This document shows positions 24,001 to 35,074 of a stretch of DNA of 64,000 bases, one piece after another (the stretch's first letter is position 1; the number at the start of each line of letters is the position of its first letter). The notes under the pieces were generated by a model. That model did not search any database. It saw only the letters and a list, made by a program, of their open reading frames with translations, and was not told the DNA's origin. Made by a program: the position numbers and the translations under genes. Origin of the DNA: Cercis canadensis (lineage: Eukaryota > Streptophyta > Magnoliopsida > Fabales > Fabaceae); NCBI GenBank assembly GCA_003255065.1, contig QAOA01001366.1:889341-953340 (forward strand), in the 5' to 3' direction.

Positions 24001-25109
24001 ATTTCTTATATTCCCTCCCTCAAACAAAAAACCCAATAAAAAAAAACCCGAACCGAACGGAAAATACAACCCGGTTGGTCCGGTTTCCAGCATCATTGTT
24101 GCGCTGATTCAGTGGCAGCTAAACCAGCAGCTAATAGCTAAACTCAACTTTGGTCCATCGGAACAGATCGTAAGGTTCAGGTTTACTCCTCAACTCTACT
24201 TTATGCTTTCGCACTGTTTCATCTTCTTCTAATCGCCAATTCTGTTTGTTTGCTCGGAAAATAAAGGAACGAGGAAAAGAAATAGGGTAGGAAGAAGAGG
24301 ATTCTCCCTCCTTTACTCATTACCAACCTTTATAAGTTTCCCAACTTTCTATATTTTCATTTCCTGTTTTTTCTTTTGTCTATTTTTTTATTTTATTTTT
24401 AAAATTGTTTATATTTTGGCATTGTTTTGACACATTACAAATTCAGCGGATGCTCTGTTAGTAGAGCATCTAGGTGCTGATTGACCCAAAGCTCATTGGC
24501 TATATTTTGGCATTATGCATTAAACTGGTTTGATATGATGTTTCTTACATTTTTTGTTACAATTAATGATTCACGCCTTTGTTTCAGCTATGTTTTTGCC
24601 TAATGGCATAATGCATGTTAGCTGTTTGATGAAATGCTTCTAACTAATCTGTTTTCATTGGATACAATGGCCATGTGTTTCTTTGACGGCTTGGTGGATA
24701 TGTAACTTCAATAAAATGGAAGTCACACCTGGCATTTTATTACTATAGTTGGAATCATTTAGTGAACTTTGATGTTTATGCAAAGCATTCCTCTTCCAAT
24801 TTTGTATGTGGGAAAGTTTGATTGTTTTTGTAGGAGCCAAATTTAACCAAGCATCGTTTTTCTTCAAAGGTCATCAGTTCAACAAGAAAGATTATCAGTG
24901 TTTATGGTATTCTGTAGTGATTTCTACTTAATTATTCATCTGAGCTAGTAGTCTGGAGTAAAATGTGAAATTTTGACCAATTTAGTTAGTTCTCTACTGT
25001 GCATGAGGGGGTAGAAGACACAGTTTCATCAACACTTTGGATTCCACTCAGATGTAATAAATTTATATTGCAGGAACAGGTAATTCAATCTTGTGCTCGA
25101 TTTTGCAAA

Positions 25110-27080
25110 ATGGCAGATCCGTCATTTTTTGATCGCATGCTCAGTAATCTTCGTACAACATGCAAGTATGACTTCCTGGGCATGATGCTTAATCAAACTC
25201 TTGGCTCTATAACTGCCAATGTCACTTTGTTATCAAGTTGTGTCAGTTGGCTGTTTTTTTCTTAATTTTCAACTATTGATTTTTTTTGTCCTTGCATATT
25301 CCTGTCTCTAGATATTAAGTCCCAATGGAATTTCTTTTTTCTTGGTTTGAAATCATTGTGCAGACGTTCCCTTCATCATCCTAGTTTTTGTTTTTCTTTA
25401 CTTCTTTTATATTTTATGCCATTCAATTGAAGATTCTTTTCATCATTTGCATGAATCTAGAGAAGGTAAACCAAATCTTTGTATAATACTTAAAAAAGTT
25501 TAGCTGGGGAAAAAATTCATTGGTATTTGTTTGATAGAAATTTTATCATAATTCAAATGATAGCTTTGTTGTTATGGTTCAATGGCCCCCCTTTGTAGAT
25601 ACGGACTTTTCCTTATGTAGTATTTGGATAACAGTTTCGCCTCACTTAAATCTCTGTATTTTATTGTAGAAGGGTCTCTGTTCACTTCGGTTTTTTAATA
25701 TAACGTTTCTGTGATGATATTAGATACTATACTGGTTATCCTAAGGATCTTGGACCATCCCGGGTTATTCATTTTACCTCAGAGCGTGAGTTCGTCAAGC
25801 TCCTTCATGAAGGTTATCCCATGGTTGTTGCATTCACTATCAGGTGACCATAGCCTGTTCCTGTGTTCTTGTTTGGTTCCCCTGCTTTGCAGTTGATTAT
25901 AGGTCTCAATTGGGAAGAAGATGCCATATGTTAACTATTGAAAATGCAGGGGCAATTACACACAACATCTTGACAGAGTATTAGAGGAAGCTGCTGTTGA
26001 GTTTTATCCAAATGTGAAATTTATGCGTGTAAGTTATTTACATAGATGCCCAGTTACAAGTATTGAATGTTGAATCAATAATATCACACCTTATGAAGCT
26101 AGCGCCCTCTTCTCTCCAGCTAGAAACACAAAAAGAAACACATGCGCTCTTCAGTTTTTGATGAATTGGAGTTTTATTTTTGAGAATGTAGCCATGCAGT
26201 AAAAGTAATGTCTTAGTTAATTTTCCCCTCTTCATATTTTATGGCTGCTGATTATTAATTTCTTGGGTTTCAGTATTTGGAAGCTATCAACAATACTTCC
26301 TTTGTAGAAACTCTGTAGTATTCTATTTACATGATGATGAATCTCGTTATTTTTTGGTACTTTCCAGGTTGAATGTCCAAAATATCCTGGGTTTTGTATA
26401 ACACGGCAAAGAAACGAGTATCCATTCATTGAAATATTTCATAGTCCTGAACAAGTATAGTATACCTTACCTGTTCTTGTAGTCTCGTAATGAATCTATT
26501 TTTATGGCATGATTAATCAACATAAAGCAAAAGTTTTGCTGCTATCATGATTTTTTTTTTGGCTATCACTGATTGTCTGTCCTTCTAAAGATTAACTGAA
26601 ATTTGAGGCTTTTTTTCTTTATACAGGCTGCTAGCCAGGGAAGGGTAGCTGACCCAAATGTTACTAAATACAATGTGAAGGTTTTGCCAGTAAGTTTTGG
26701 GATTTGCTTTCAGTTATCTCTCTGTTGGTGACTTCACTCTATTCTCTCTTCTTCTATATGGTATTCTAGAGTGCTTTCCCAGAAAAATTGTTTGCATCCA
26801 GTTCTAGTTACTCTTCTTTGTATTTGGTGTTCCTTCTCCCAAATAAATATGTAAGACGAATCTATAACTAGGTAGTAAATACTATGAAGTGGCTAGACAC
26901 CTTAAGAGTTTCATGAAATAAGTGCATGTACATGTGTTGGCTTACCTCCGTCTATGAAATACTTAAGTGTTGCCCAATTTTTGTTTATCTGTGAATATGC
27001 AGTTCAACTACGATCTCAGTGCTTATGGATTTAGAGAATACTTCAAGCGTCATGGTATACTGGCATCAGATCCAAAGTAA
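25110..27080 (+). CDS. thioredoxin-fold protein lacking CxxC, six exons
   Basis: Exons 25110-25165, 25724-25843, 25950-26028, 26368-26454, 26627-26689 and 27003-27080, all with GT-AG borders and consistent phase, give 160 aa. The protein starts MADPSFFDRMLSNLRTTCKY. A thioredoxin-like core follows: strand PMVVAFT (51-57), a helix rich in Leu/Glu (64-77), strand VKFMRVEC (81-88), YPFIEIF (103-109) and a C-terminal helix. Where thioredoxins carry WCGPC just after the first core strand, this protein has IRGNY, so it cannot do classical dithiol exchange; its only nearby cysteines are C88 and C95. It is therefore probably a non-redox thioredoxin-fold protein, with role unknown. The 5'UTR seems to be spliced: a GC-richer leader lies near 24040-24240 and an acceptor (ttgcag) lies about 35 bases before the ATG. 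Confidence 0.85.
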
Positions 27081-28120
27081 AGATCCTGTAAAAAGGTTTT
27101 ATCTCTGAAATATATTGAAAAGCCATACCTGATGTTTGTACTGCTTATTTACCATTAAATCCTTCTGTATATCATTACTAGTTAAGGCCAACATAGATGG
27201 ATTATGATTTACAGATAGAATTTATATTCAAAACTATGATTTAGTTAAGTTCTTGTTGGGGTCATATTTTTCTTCTCTACCTTCATTTTGGTATTTTCTC
27301 CATGTTAAAGTCTCCTATTTCCTAGCATAGAATATAGAAAATCTTTCCTTATGAACCCTTGTTGCATATTCTGTCAATCTGTCACAACATTCATTTGAAT
27401 TCCACTGAAAATACCTACTTTGGGATTATATGTGTATACGTGCTTATACTGAGTTTTCCCGCAGGTTGCATTTCCTAGTTATGTAAATGCCACAGTTTTA
27501 GGCTTTTGGTAAACTTTTATGCCAGGACTAATTGAAAGCTGTTGATGCTTGCATTATGTTTCAAGAATTGTTTTCGTCAAGTTATTAAACACATTTTCAT
27601 AACAGTTGCGAAAGTAGCTCTGCAATGGTAGTTTTTGGAAAATAGAAGCACTACCAAACGCTCTTCTTTCAGACGTGAGACCAAAATAAGAAGAAATGAT
27701 AGTGGTGTTGAAAAGCTCAGCCAAAGAAAAAAGATAAAAAGTGGCATAGAAAAATTTGAACTACTACTACCAAAAAAAAAAAAACGCTTATATGTATCAG
27801 ATTTTATTTAAATTTCAATGGGTCTAGTCTAAGTGTAAACAATATATCATATGGAAAACAAAAATTGAAAATATAACTACTCAATTAAGAAGCTATCAAA
27901 AGGAATAGTATTAGTGATATTTTAATTAGACCATAATGATTGGGTTTGGATATTTTATTTTAAAGATTATGTCTTCAAATTTTATTGAAACTGGGTGAGA
28001 GGATTATGGGAGATGAGATGAGAATATATAATCTTTGTATCATAGTAACACATTTGGTATCTCATGTAAGTTCTGCTTTTGGTTCTGACTAGTTTGATTT
28101 TGGCATAATCTAATTGGTTA
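27081..28120. other. 3'UTR of the thioredoxin-fold gene and downstream spacer
   Basis: The first few hundred bases should be 3'UTR; I cannot place a single polyadenylation site. The rest is AT-rich without a gene. Confidence 0.5.
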
Positions 28121-28121
28121 T

Positions 28122-28445
28122 TTTTTTTTGATTGAAAGATGACATATTATTAAGCTTCTAAATCCAAAAAATCCACAATGAAGCTTTGCGGAATATCATG
28201 CCAAGCAGAAAAAAAGGATATAATAGATTCATACTCAGTTAATCTATCAACTACCTTATTAGCTACTCTTAGAACCCAATTAAAAGAATAAGACTGAAAT
28301 CTGGTACACAAGTGAAGCACGTCATCCAGAATCAAGCCAAGAGGCGTCAAGTTTCTTTGGCTATGTTTCAAAGAAACCATAATGATTTGAGCACAAAGCT
28401 CTCTCAAACCCAATGCAAGTGCCAAATGAACTACTTCCCTGCAAG
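28122..28445 (-). pseudogene. 5'-truncated LINE-type 3' end with RNase H-like (RVT_3) domain
   Basis: The minus-strand frame 28150-28425 (MALALGLRELCAQIIMVSLK...) follows the plant RVT_3 pattern: ALALGLRE at the start, then LGLILDD, then FNWVLRVANKVVDRLTEY, the usual F-x-W-V-x-R-x-x-N-x-V-x-D block. Beyond the stop, the same strand ends in a poly-A tract (plus-strand poly-T at 28122-28131), the hallmark of a LINE 3' end. The upstream reverse transcriptase part is absent, so this is a dead 5'-truncated insertion. Confidence 0.7.
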
Positions 28446-29338
28446 CTAAACTTTAAATTAAGGTTTATGTAATTTCTAAACGAATAAGATAATTTATATA
28501 ATATCATCAATTTTTTTAAAGAAATGTGTTCTTTATCTCTTGAAGATACTTGATCTTAATTTTCTTTTCTTGGGAAGTGATGGTTGGCGGGGGGGTTGTA
28601 ACTGTTAACCAAACGGGACAATACTATAAGCAAACCCGAGTTGACTCATGCATGAGAGTGACCCAGCTTAAGCTCAAAAATTGGGACTGACTCCCAAACT
28701 GACCCCCCTTTTTTTTTATTTTAAAAAAAAACAGNAAAAAAAAAAAACAGTATTTCTCATTGTTAAACACTAAAACTCAGAAATAACGGTTTAAAACGCA
28801 ACGCTTGTTCAGCTTTCGACTTGATAAAAGTTACATATTATCTATAATTATTTTGTTTTACAATTTTATTATGAAAACTAGGATTTTATCATATTATGCG
28901 CTTTTAACTTATTTATTATCACATAAATATTAATTTGGTATTTCCTTCCAACTAAATTTAAGTTCTAGAAGCTTTGCATCATAATTTGCGTATTAATACT
29001 ATAATACTTAATTGCTTTTCACAAGAATTTAAAGCCATAATCTTGTCAAATGGGATCACCTAACTAGAACAACTTAAAACTCCAACCAAACATAGTTGAA
29101 CAAATAATCTAATTATCTAATATGGAGCAGCTATCCAAGTAAATTTTGTATTCCATTTACTGACTCCAAGTTTACAGCTTATTAGTCAAATTTCTCAGAT
29201 AACCTACCATTCCAAAACATTTCATCACCAAGTAACCTTCCCAGTCAAGTTAGTTGTTTCAACTCCCATTTTTTATTCCCCCATAAAAGCTAGCGCTGTT
29301 TAGCTCTTTTTTCTGCCACAGAAAACCAAATCCATACA
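28446..29338. other. upstream region of the ABCG gene
   Basis: Contains a single-N join at 28735 inside A-rich sequence with aaaaaaaacag on both sides, and a TATA-like cataaaa at 29282-29288, 51 bases before the ATG. No other gene seen. Confidence 0.5.
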
Positions 29339-31297
29339 ATGGCAGCATGTTTGAAGCCACAAAGGCAAGCTGGCAGTGAAGATGACTCTGTGATACTCTT
29401 TTCAACTTCTAATTCTCCTGAAGAATCCACCAGTCCTTGTTCTTCCTTCTACCATTCACCCCCACCAGTAATATATCAATCAAGAGCTGCTTATAAGCTT
29501 TCTGTTAGACACCTCTCCTACACTTTGCACCCACAAAAATCAATACCCTTTTCACTTTGTCAACTGACTCAAAAATCCAAGCCTGTAAATATACTCAACT
29601 CGGTCTCTTTCATTGCCAGAAGCTCTGAGATTGTTGCTGTTGTTGGTCCAAGTGGCACGGGAAAGTCTACTCTTCTTCGCATAATTGCTGGGAGGGTAAG
29701 AGATAAAGATTTTGATCCTAAGAGCATCTCAATCAATGATCAGCCAATGACTAGTCCAGCTCAGTTAAGGAAGGTATGTGGTTTTGTGGCACAAGAAGAT
29801 AACTTGCTTCCTCTTCTAACTGTGAAGGAAACATTAATGTTCAGTGCCAAGTTTAGGCTAAAAGAAATGACAGCAAGTGATAGAGAAGAGAGGGTGGAGA
29901 GCTTGATGCAAGAGCTTGGCCTTTTGCATGTTGCGGATAGTTTTGTTGGAGATGAAGAGAATAGAGGGATATCTGGGGGAGAGAGGAAAAGGGTATCAAT
30001 TGGGGTTGACATGATTCACAACCCTCCAATTTTGCTCCTAGATGAGCCAACTTCAGGCCTAGACAGCAGTTGTGCTCTCCAAGTGATAGAGCTTCTGTCT
30101 TCAATGGCGAAAGCAAAGCAACGGACAGTAGTCTTGTCAATTCACCAACCTAGCTATAGAATATTGCACTACATTTCCAAGTTCTTGATCCTCTCTCATG
30201 GTTCAGTTGTTCACAATGGTAGCCTTGAATCACTTGAGGAAACCATAACCAAATTGGGATTTCAAATTCCAATACAACTGAATGCTTTGGAATTTACTAT
30301 GGAAATATTACCAGCATTGGAGGATTCTAATTCCAAACATGGCACTCCCAGTGTAGAAGAAAAGGAACCATTTCCAATTCCAATGTGGCCAGAGGAAGAA
30401 ATTGGCAGGTTTCAAGCACACTATAGCAGTAAAGGTATTGGCAATTTTTGTTATCTAAATTTAATTGAAATCTTGTGTCTTTGCTCAAGATTCTGGAAGG
30501 TTATTTACAGAACAAAGCAGCTCTTCTTGGCCAGAACAATGCAAGCTCTAGTTGGTGGGTTTGGGCTAGGAAGTGTTTATATAAAGATGAGGAGGGATGA
30601 AGGAGGAGTTGCAGAAAGGTTAGGTCTATTTGCATTTAGTCTTAGTTTTCTATTGTCTTCTACAGTTGAAGCACTTCCAATTTACCTTCAAGAGAGGTGT
30701 GTTCTAATGAAAGAAGCCTCAAGGGGAGCCTATAGAATTTCCTCCTACATGATAGCCAACACTCTTGTCTTCCTCCCTTTCTTGTTTCTAGTGTCTATAC
30801 TTTTCGCAGTTCCTGTGTATTGGATTGTAGGACTCAATCCTTCCCTCTCTGCTTTCGCCTTCTTCACTTTTGTGGTTTGGCTCATTGTGTTGATGGCTAG
30901 TTCTCTAGTGCTTTTCTTAAGTGCAGTGTCTCCTGATTTTATTTCAGGCAACTCTCTCATCTGCACAGTTCTTGGTGCCTTCTTCCTCTTCTCTGGATAC
31001 TTCATTCCAAAAGAGAGCATTCCAAAGTATTGGCTTTTCATGTATTATGTGTCCCTCTATAGGTATCCATTGGATTCATTGCTCACAAACGAGTATTGGA
31101 ACGATAGAAATGAGTGTTTCTCTCAACAAACACAGAACTCAGAGTGTTTACTTACTGGGTTTGATGTGTTGAAGAGTAAAGGACTTGAGAAGGACACTAG
31201 GTGGATAAATGTGGGAATCATGCTTGCCTTCTTTGTGTTTTATCGCTTTATTTGTTGGGCTGTTCTTGCTCGAAAGGCCTCCAAAACAATAATATGA
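29339..31297 (+). CDS. ABCG5: ABCG half-size transporter, ABCG5-like
   Basis: 652 aa, intronless. The ATP-binding domain comes first, as in all ABCG/WBC proteins: Walker A GPSGTGKST (103-111), Q-loop at AQED (151-154), signature ISGGERKR (211-218), Walker B ILLLDEP (231-237), H-loop His 269. About six membrane segments follow from roughly residue 390 to 645. The closing block (FLFSGYFIPKESIPKYW, YVSLYRYPLDSLL, DTRWINVGIMLAFFVFYR) closely matches what I recall of Arabidopsis ABCG5. Half-transporters dimerise in the plasma membrane and export lipids, cutin or suberin precursors, or hormones using ATP; ABCG5 is linked to cuticle formation. All catalytic motifs are intact and length is normal. 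Assignment to ABCG5 rather than another intronless member (ABCG4, 8, 10, 23) is from memory. Confidence 0.92.
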   Translation: MAACLKPQRQAGSEDDSVILFSTSNSPEESTSPCSSFYHSPPPVIYQSRAAYKLSVRHLSYTLHPQKSIPFSLCQLTQKSKPVNILNSVSFIARSSEIVAVVGPSGTGKSTLLRIIAGRVRDKDFDPKSISINDQPMTSPAQLRKVCGFVAQEDNLLPLLTVKETLMFSAKFRLKEMTASDREERVESLMQELGLLHVADSFVGDEENRGISGGERKRVSIGVDMIHNPPILLLDEPTSGLDSSCALQVIELLSSMAKAKQRTVVLSIHQPSYRILHYISKFLILSHGSVVHNGSLESLEETITKLGFQIPIQLNALEFTMEILPALEDSNSKHGTPSVEEKEPFPIPMWPEEEIGRFQAHYSSKGIGNFCYLNLIEILCLCSRFWKVIYRTKQLFLARTMQALVGGFGLGSVYIKMRRDEGGVAERLGLFAFSLSFLLSSTVEALPIYLQERCVLMKEASRGAYRISSYMIANTLVFLPFLFLVSILFAVPVYWIVGLNPSLSAFAFFTFVVWLIVLMASSLVLFLSAVSPDFISGNSLICTVLGAFFLFSGYFIPKESIPKYWLFMYYVSLYRYPLDSLLTNEYWNDRNECFSQQTQNSECLLTGFDVLKSKGLEKDTRWINVGIMLAFFVFYRFICWAVLARKASKTII

Positions 31298-33444
31298 CAA
31301 GAACAGTAATGATAATACTTACACACAGGTGTGCATCATTTGAGTTGTCACATTAAAATTTTAATATAGTTTTGTTAATTTATAATTTTATATGTAAGCG
31401 CGCATATAGACTAAACAAGAATCTAAAGGAAACCTTGTTACTTGTGACTCACTACTCATTACCAAAAACATTAAACATATGCTTCAAATAATGACAAGTT
31501 CAATAGAGTTCGAAATGAGAAATGCTGGTTCCATGTCTGAGGATAGCGGATACATGACAATATGACATTGACACAATAGCTCTTGTGCTTACCATATTCA
31601 ACACCAATCAATTTCAACTCATGTTGATTGATTAATTGTATGAAGTAAAATAAAATTGTAAAGCCACTCATCACTGTTAGTGCTCCTCTTTCTCTCTCAA
31701 TCTATTTAGGAAAGCTAGCATTCAAACCATGTGGATAAAGGGGAAGAAAATTGAGTCACAGCTGCAAAGCCTACAACTGATGTGAACCGCGTGACAAAAA
31801 TGAATGCTTAACAAAATCAAAAAGTGACTGAATATAATTCTCGAAAAAAATTAGTTGAAGTTTGTTGTTAAAAAAAAAAAAAAACAAGTTTATTGAACCA
31901 TATGAATATGTTCTTCTCTTTTATCTTTTCCTTTATTGTCTCTCCTTTCATTCACAAATTTTTTATTTCTATCGGGTCAAGATCTTGACATATGCTTTTA
32001 TGAGTGAGATAAAATAATGAGCAAAACTTTGACTGCCTAAATTATCGGAATTAACTTCACTTAATTTCAGATTATGATAAACTAATTTGGGATAGATTAT
32101 TATTAAAATAAAAAGTACATGATGAACTGTCTTCAATTTTAGAGGGAAGACTGGGTAATTTTAGGCTTTTTTTTTAAAAAATTATTTAAATCTCTCATTA
32201 AAATTATTTATAAATTACCTAAATTTATCACCATTTAAGCTTGATAACTTTAAAAATTATTAATATTTTTTTTTATTTTAACGGTGAGGCTATTTTTGAA
32301 TTAATTTTCGCACACTAAGACTAAGTTTTTTATTGGGCGATATTAAAGACACATGTCCCATATCGATCTAGTGCATTAAAAAAATTTTAAATTTTTTTTC
32401 TTAAATGTCAATCTCAAAATTTAAATATTAATTAATTTAAATAAATTTATTATATCCTCACCATCAAGTTAAATCCTTGGGATTTAAAAATTATTAATTT
32501 ACATACATCCTTTGAAATATATGGCAGACAAAGGAAAGCATCAAAAAGGAAAAGGGGAAGCTTTTGAATTCTTCTGCGAGCCTATAAGAGCGAATCCCAA
32601 GATGAGCAGCAAGCACAACAATTATTTTGCATAATTATAATTCACAAAATTTATTCCTTTTACACTTTCCATTTCTTGTCTAATTCTCTATTTTGTTTTT
32701 GTTGGTAAGAGATACTTCTAATTTGGGCAAAACCCATTAGTCAATAAGTTTTCATCTTTACAGTTTAGTGAGGGAATCGTTCCCCTTTGTTTGAGGTTTA
32801 ACTTAAAAAATGTTGGGTATGAATATATTTCTTTATTTTCCATTTTCTCATGTCTCTGTAAATTTAAACATAATTTTACTTAAACATAACAATGAGTATA
32901 TTTAAACCCACGTGCAGGGGACGTGCCAATGTGGCTACTCAATTAAAGAGAAATAAACCTATATACTTCTCATTTTAGGTTGGCATTTAAGCTTCACTTT
33001 TACATTAAGTTATTTATAGAATTACCATGCATTAGGGTATATGACTTGCCATGACTCAGCAATTAGTCCTATGTTAATAATGTAATTGATGACTATGTAA
33101 ATGAACACGATATTATGACTTGGTATGCATCATAATTATGAATCTTAAAATAATGATAAAAATGTAGAACTTTTGAATGGCAAGAAGAGACAAAGAAAGA
33201 GAAGACACAACACTAATGTAGTTTAGCCATTATAATGACTATCCATGGATGAAATAGACAAAAAAAAAAAAACTCATATAATATGTATAACAAAATTTGA
33301 TTATGTCACTGCATTTATATATATTTTTGGAGCTGACCACATAGTATTTTTTAGGAGAGGTTTCCGCTTTAGCGTCCGACAGTACCTTGAAAGATTAGTC
33401 TTAGGCAAAACCTAATAATACCTTGAAAAATCAAAAAATGTAAA
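31298..33444. other. AT-rich intergenic DNA, no gene seen
   Basis: Holds the ABCG 3'UTR (first few hundred bases) and A/T tracts at 31869-31884 and 33257-33273. The open frames are short and featureless. Confidence 0.55.
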
Positions 33445-33871
33445 AGTTTGAACTAGGCTAAATTTTGATAAATGAAGGACAAAATATTTAAACTTTCATT
33501 AAAATTCTGCCTAACTCTTTCACAATCTTGCCTAACCCTTTCATAATCCTGCCTAACCCTTTCACAAACCTCTTAATTATCACCCCACCCTACCTTAATT
33601 GTCACAAATCCTTTCACAACCTATTAACAAATTTCTTCATCTTGAACCCAAATAAAANAGTTTGAACTAGGCTAAATTTTGATAAATGAAGGACAAGATA
33701 TTTAAACTTTCATTAAAATTCTGCCTAACTCTTTCACAATCTTGCCTAACCCTTTCATAATCCTGCCTAACCCTTTCACAAACCTCTTAATTATCACCCC
33801 ACCCTACCTTAATTGTCACAAATCCTTTCACAACCTATTAACAAATTTCTTCATCTTGAACCCAAATAAAA
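33445..33871. repeat. 213-bp direct duplication split by a single N (assembly overlap)
   Basis: 33445-33657 and 33659-33871 are identical except for one base (gacaaaatattt/gacaagatattt). The N at 33658 is the junction. Inside each copy is a true short tandem array with consensus gcctaaccctttcacaat, repeated three times. Confidence 0.85.
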
Positions 33872-34210
33872 TTCTAATTCTAATTCATTAAAAATAAATC
33901 ATTTTCTTATGTTTGTGCAAAAATATGATTTTGTGCTTACATAAAATTCCAATTCATTAAAAAAAATAATCATTTTCTTATGTTTGTACAATTTTTTTTT
34001 TCAAAATCATATATACTTTTAATAATCAAACAAACGAATCTTCAACTACCTATGAAAAAACGTATACGACTAAATTAAAATAACCAAAAGAGGATCAAGA
34101 TTAATTTTTTAATGTAACCTTTAATAAAGTGTATTTAGACCCAAAAAGATAAGCAACATTGAACACCACCAACAGCTATGAATAGCATTTTCACCCTGTT
34201 GCAGTGGCTT

Positions 34211-34217
34211 TATATAT
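34211..34217 (+). promoter_or_regulatory. TATA box of the HPAT gene
   Basis: TATATAT, followed by a GC-richer leader (34240-34530). The 5'UTR is probably split by an intron ending at the acceptor gcag at 34856-34859. Confidence 0.5.
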
Positions 34218-35074
34218 TAGGATAGAGCCAAAAACCGAATGTTTTATGACCGGGATTTTCGTCCCTTCTCTTCTTTGCTGTTACCATTTCTTCGTTGGTG
34301 AATGGTGACCACATCGGCTGCGCCCACCCAATGTACGATCCACCCCCTACACTACCTTCACTGCTCCATACGCGATTTCCTTCAATATAATAATATAATT
34401 TTGGAGTCAACACACTGAGAGATTATCGCTAAGTCTTCAAAGTGTCAAACTTTCGCGTTTTCTAGTAGCTGCTTAAAGTCCAATCCTCGCATAAACCCTG
34501 TGTCCTGAGTTATGCCCATTTTCACATTCACTTCCTTTTAGCTACATTTACTTGCTTGAATTGAATGAATTATTCTCCAACCTTTCGGTGTTCTGTTGCT
34601 GTTCGGATTATTAAAGTTGTAATTTTTTCCCATTGGGTCTCTTGACGTAGAAGATCAGATCTGTTTACGTGGATTTTGATTCTGGTTTAAGTATGGGGTT
34701 GTCTTCTTTTTTGGGCTTTAATTTCTGGTTTTTTTTTTTTTTTTATTATTCTGCTTAATTCTGAACTGGGTTTCGATTATTTTGGTTGTTTGTTATGTAT
34801 AAGCTTCTTGGTTGGTGGCACATTGGCTAATGTTCTGTGTTTTGTTTATTGTAATGCAGGGTTTTCTTGTTCAGCATCGACTTGTCAGAATATATTGAAC
34901 TGAAGGATGGTATCTATTAGCTACAGTTAAGAACTGGGGATGTGATTCTGAAAAGATTTGGTGGGATGAATGAGTTTTCATCAAAAGCCATTGCAGGGGA
35001 TAGAATTGGGTTTAGTTGACTTTTTTAAGATTTAGATTTTATTTTTGAAATTTTGAATATTAAGAGTTTTCAAA

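Noticed and set aside
23591..24096. Overlapping 105- and 99-codon frames on opposite strands
   Set aside because: They arise from T-rich sequence upstream of the thioredoxin-fold gene, are hydrophobic by composition only, and overlap each other antisense.
34210..34413. 67-codon minus-strand frame overlapping the HPAT promoter
   Set aside because: It overlaps the TATA box and 5'UTR of HPAT on the other strand, with no domain or promoter of its own.
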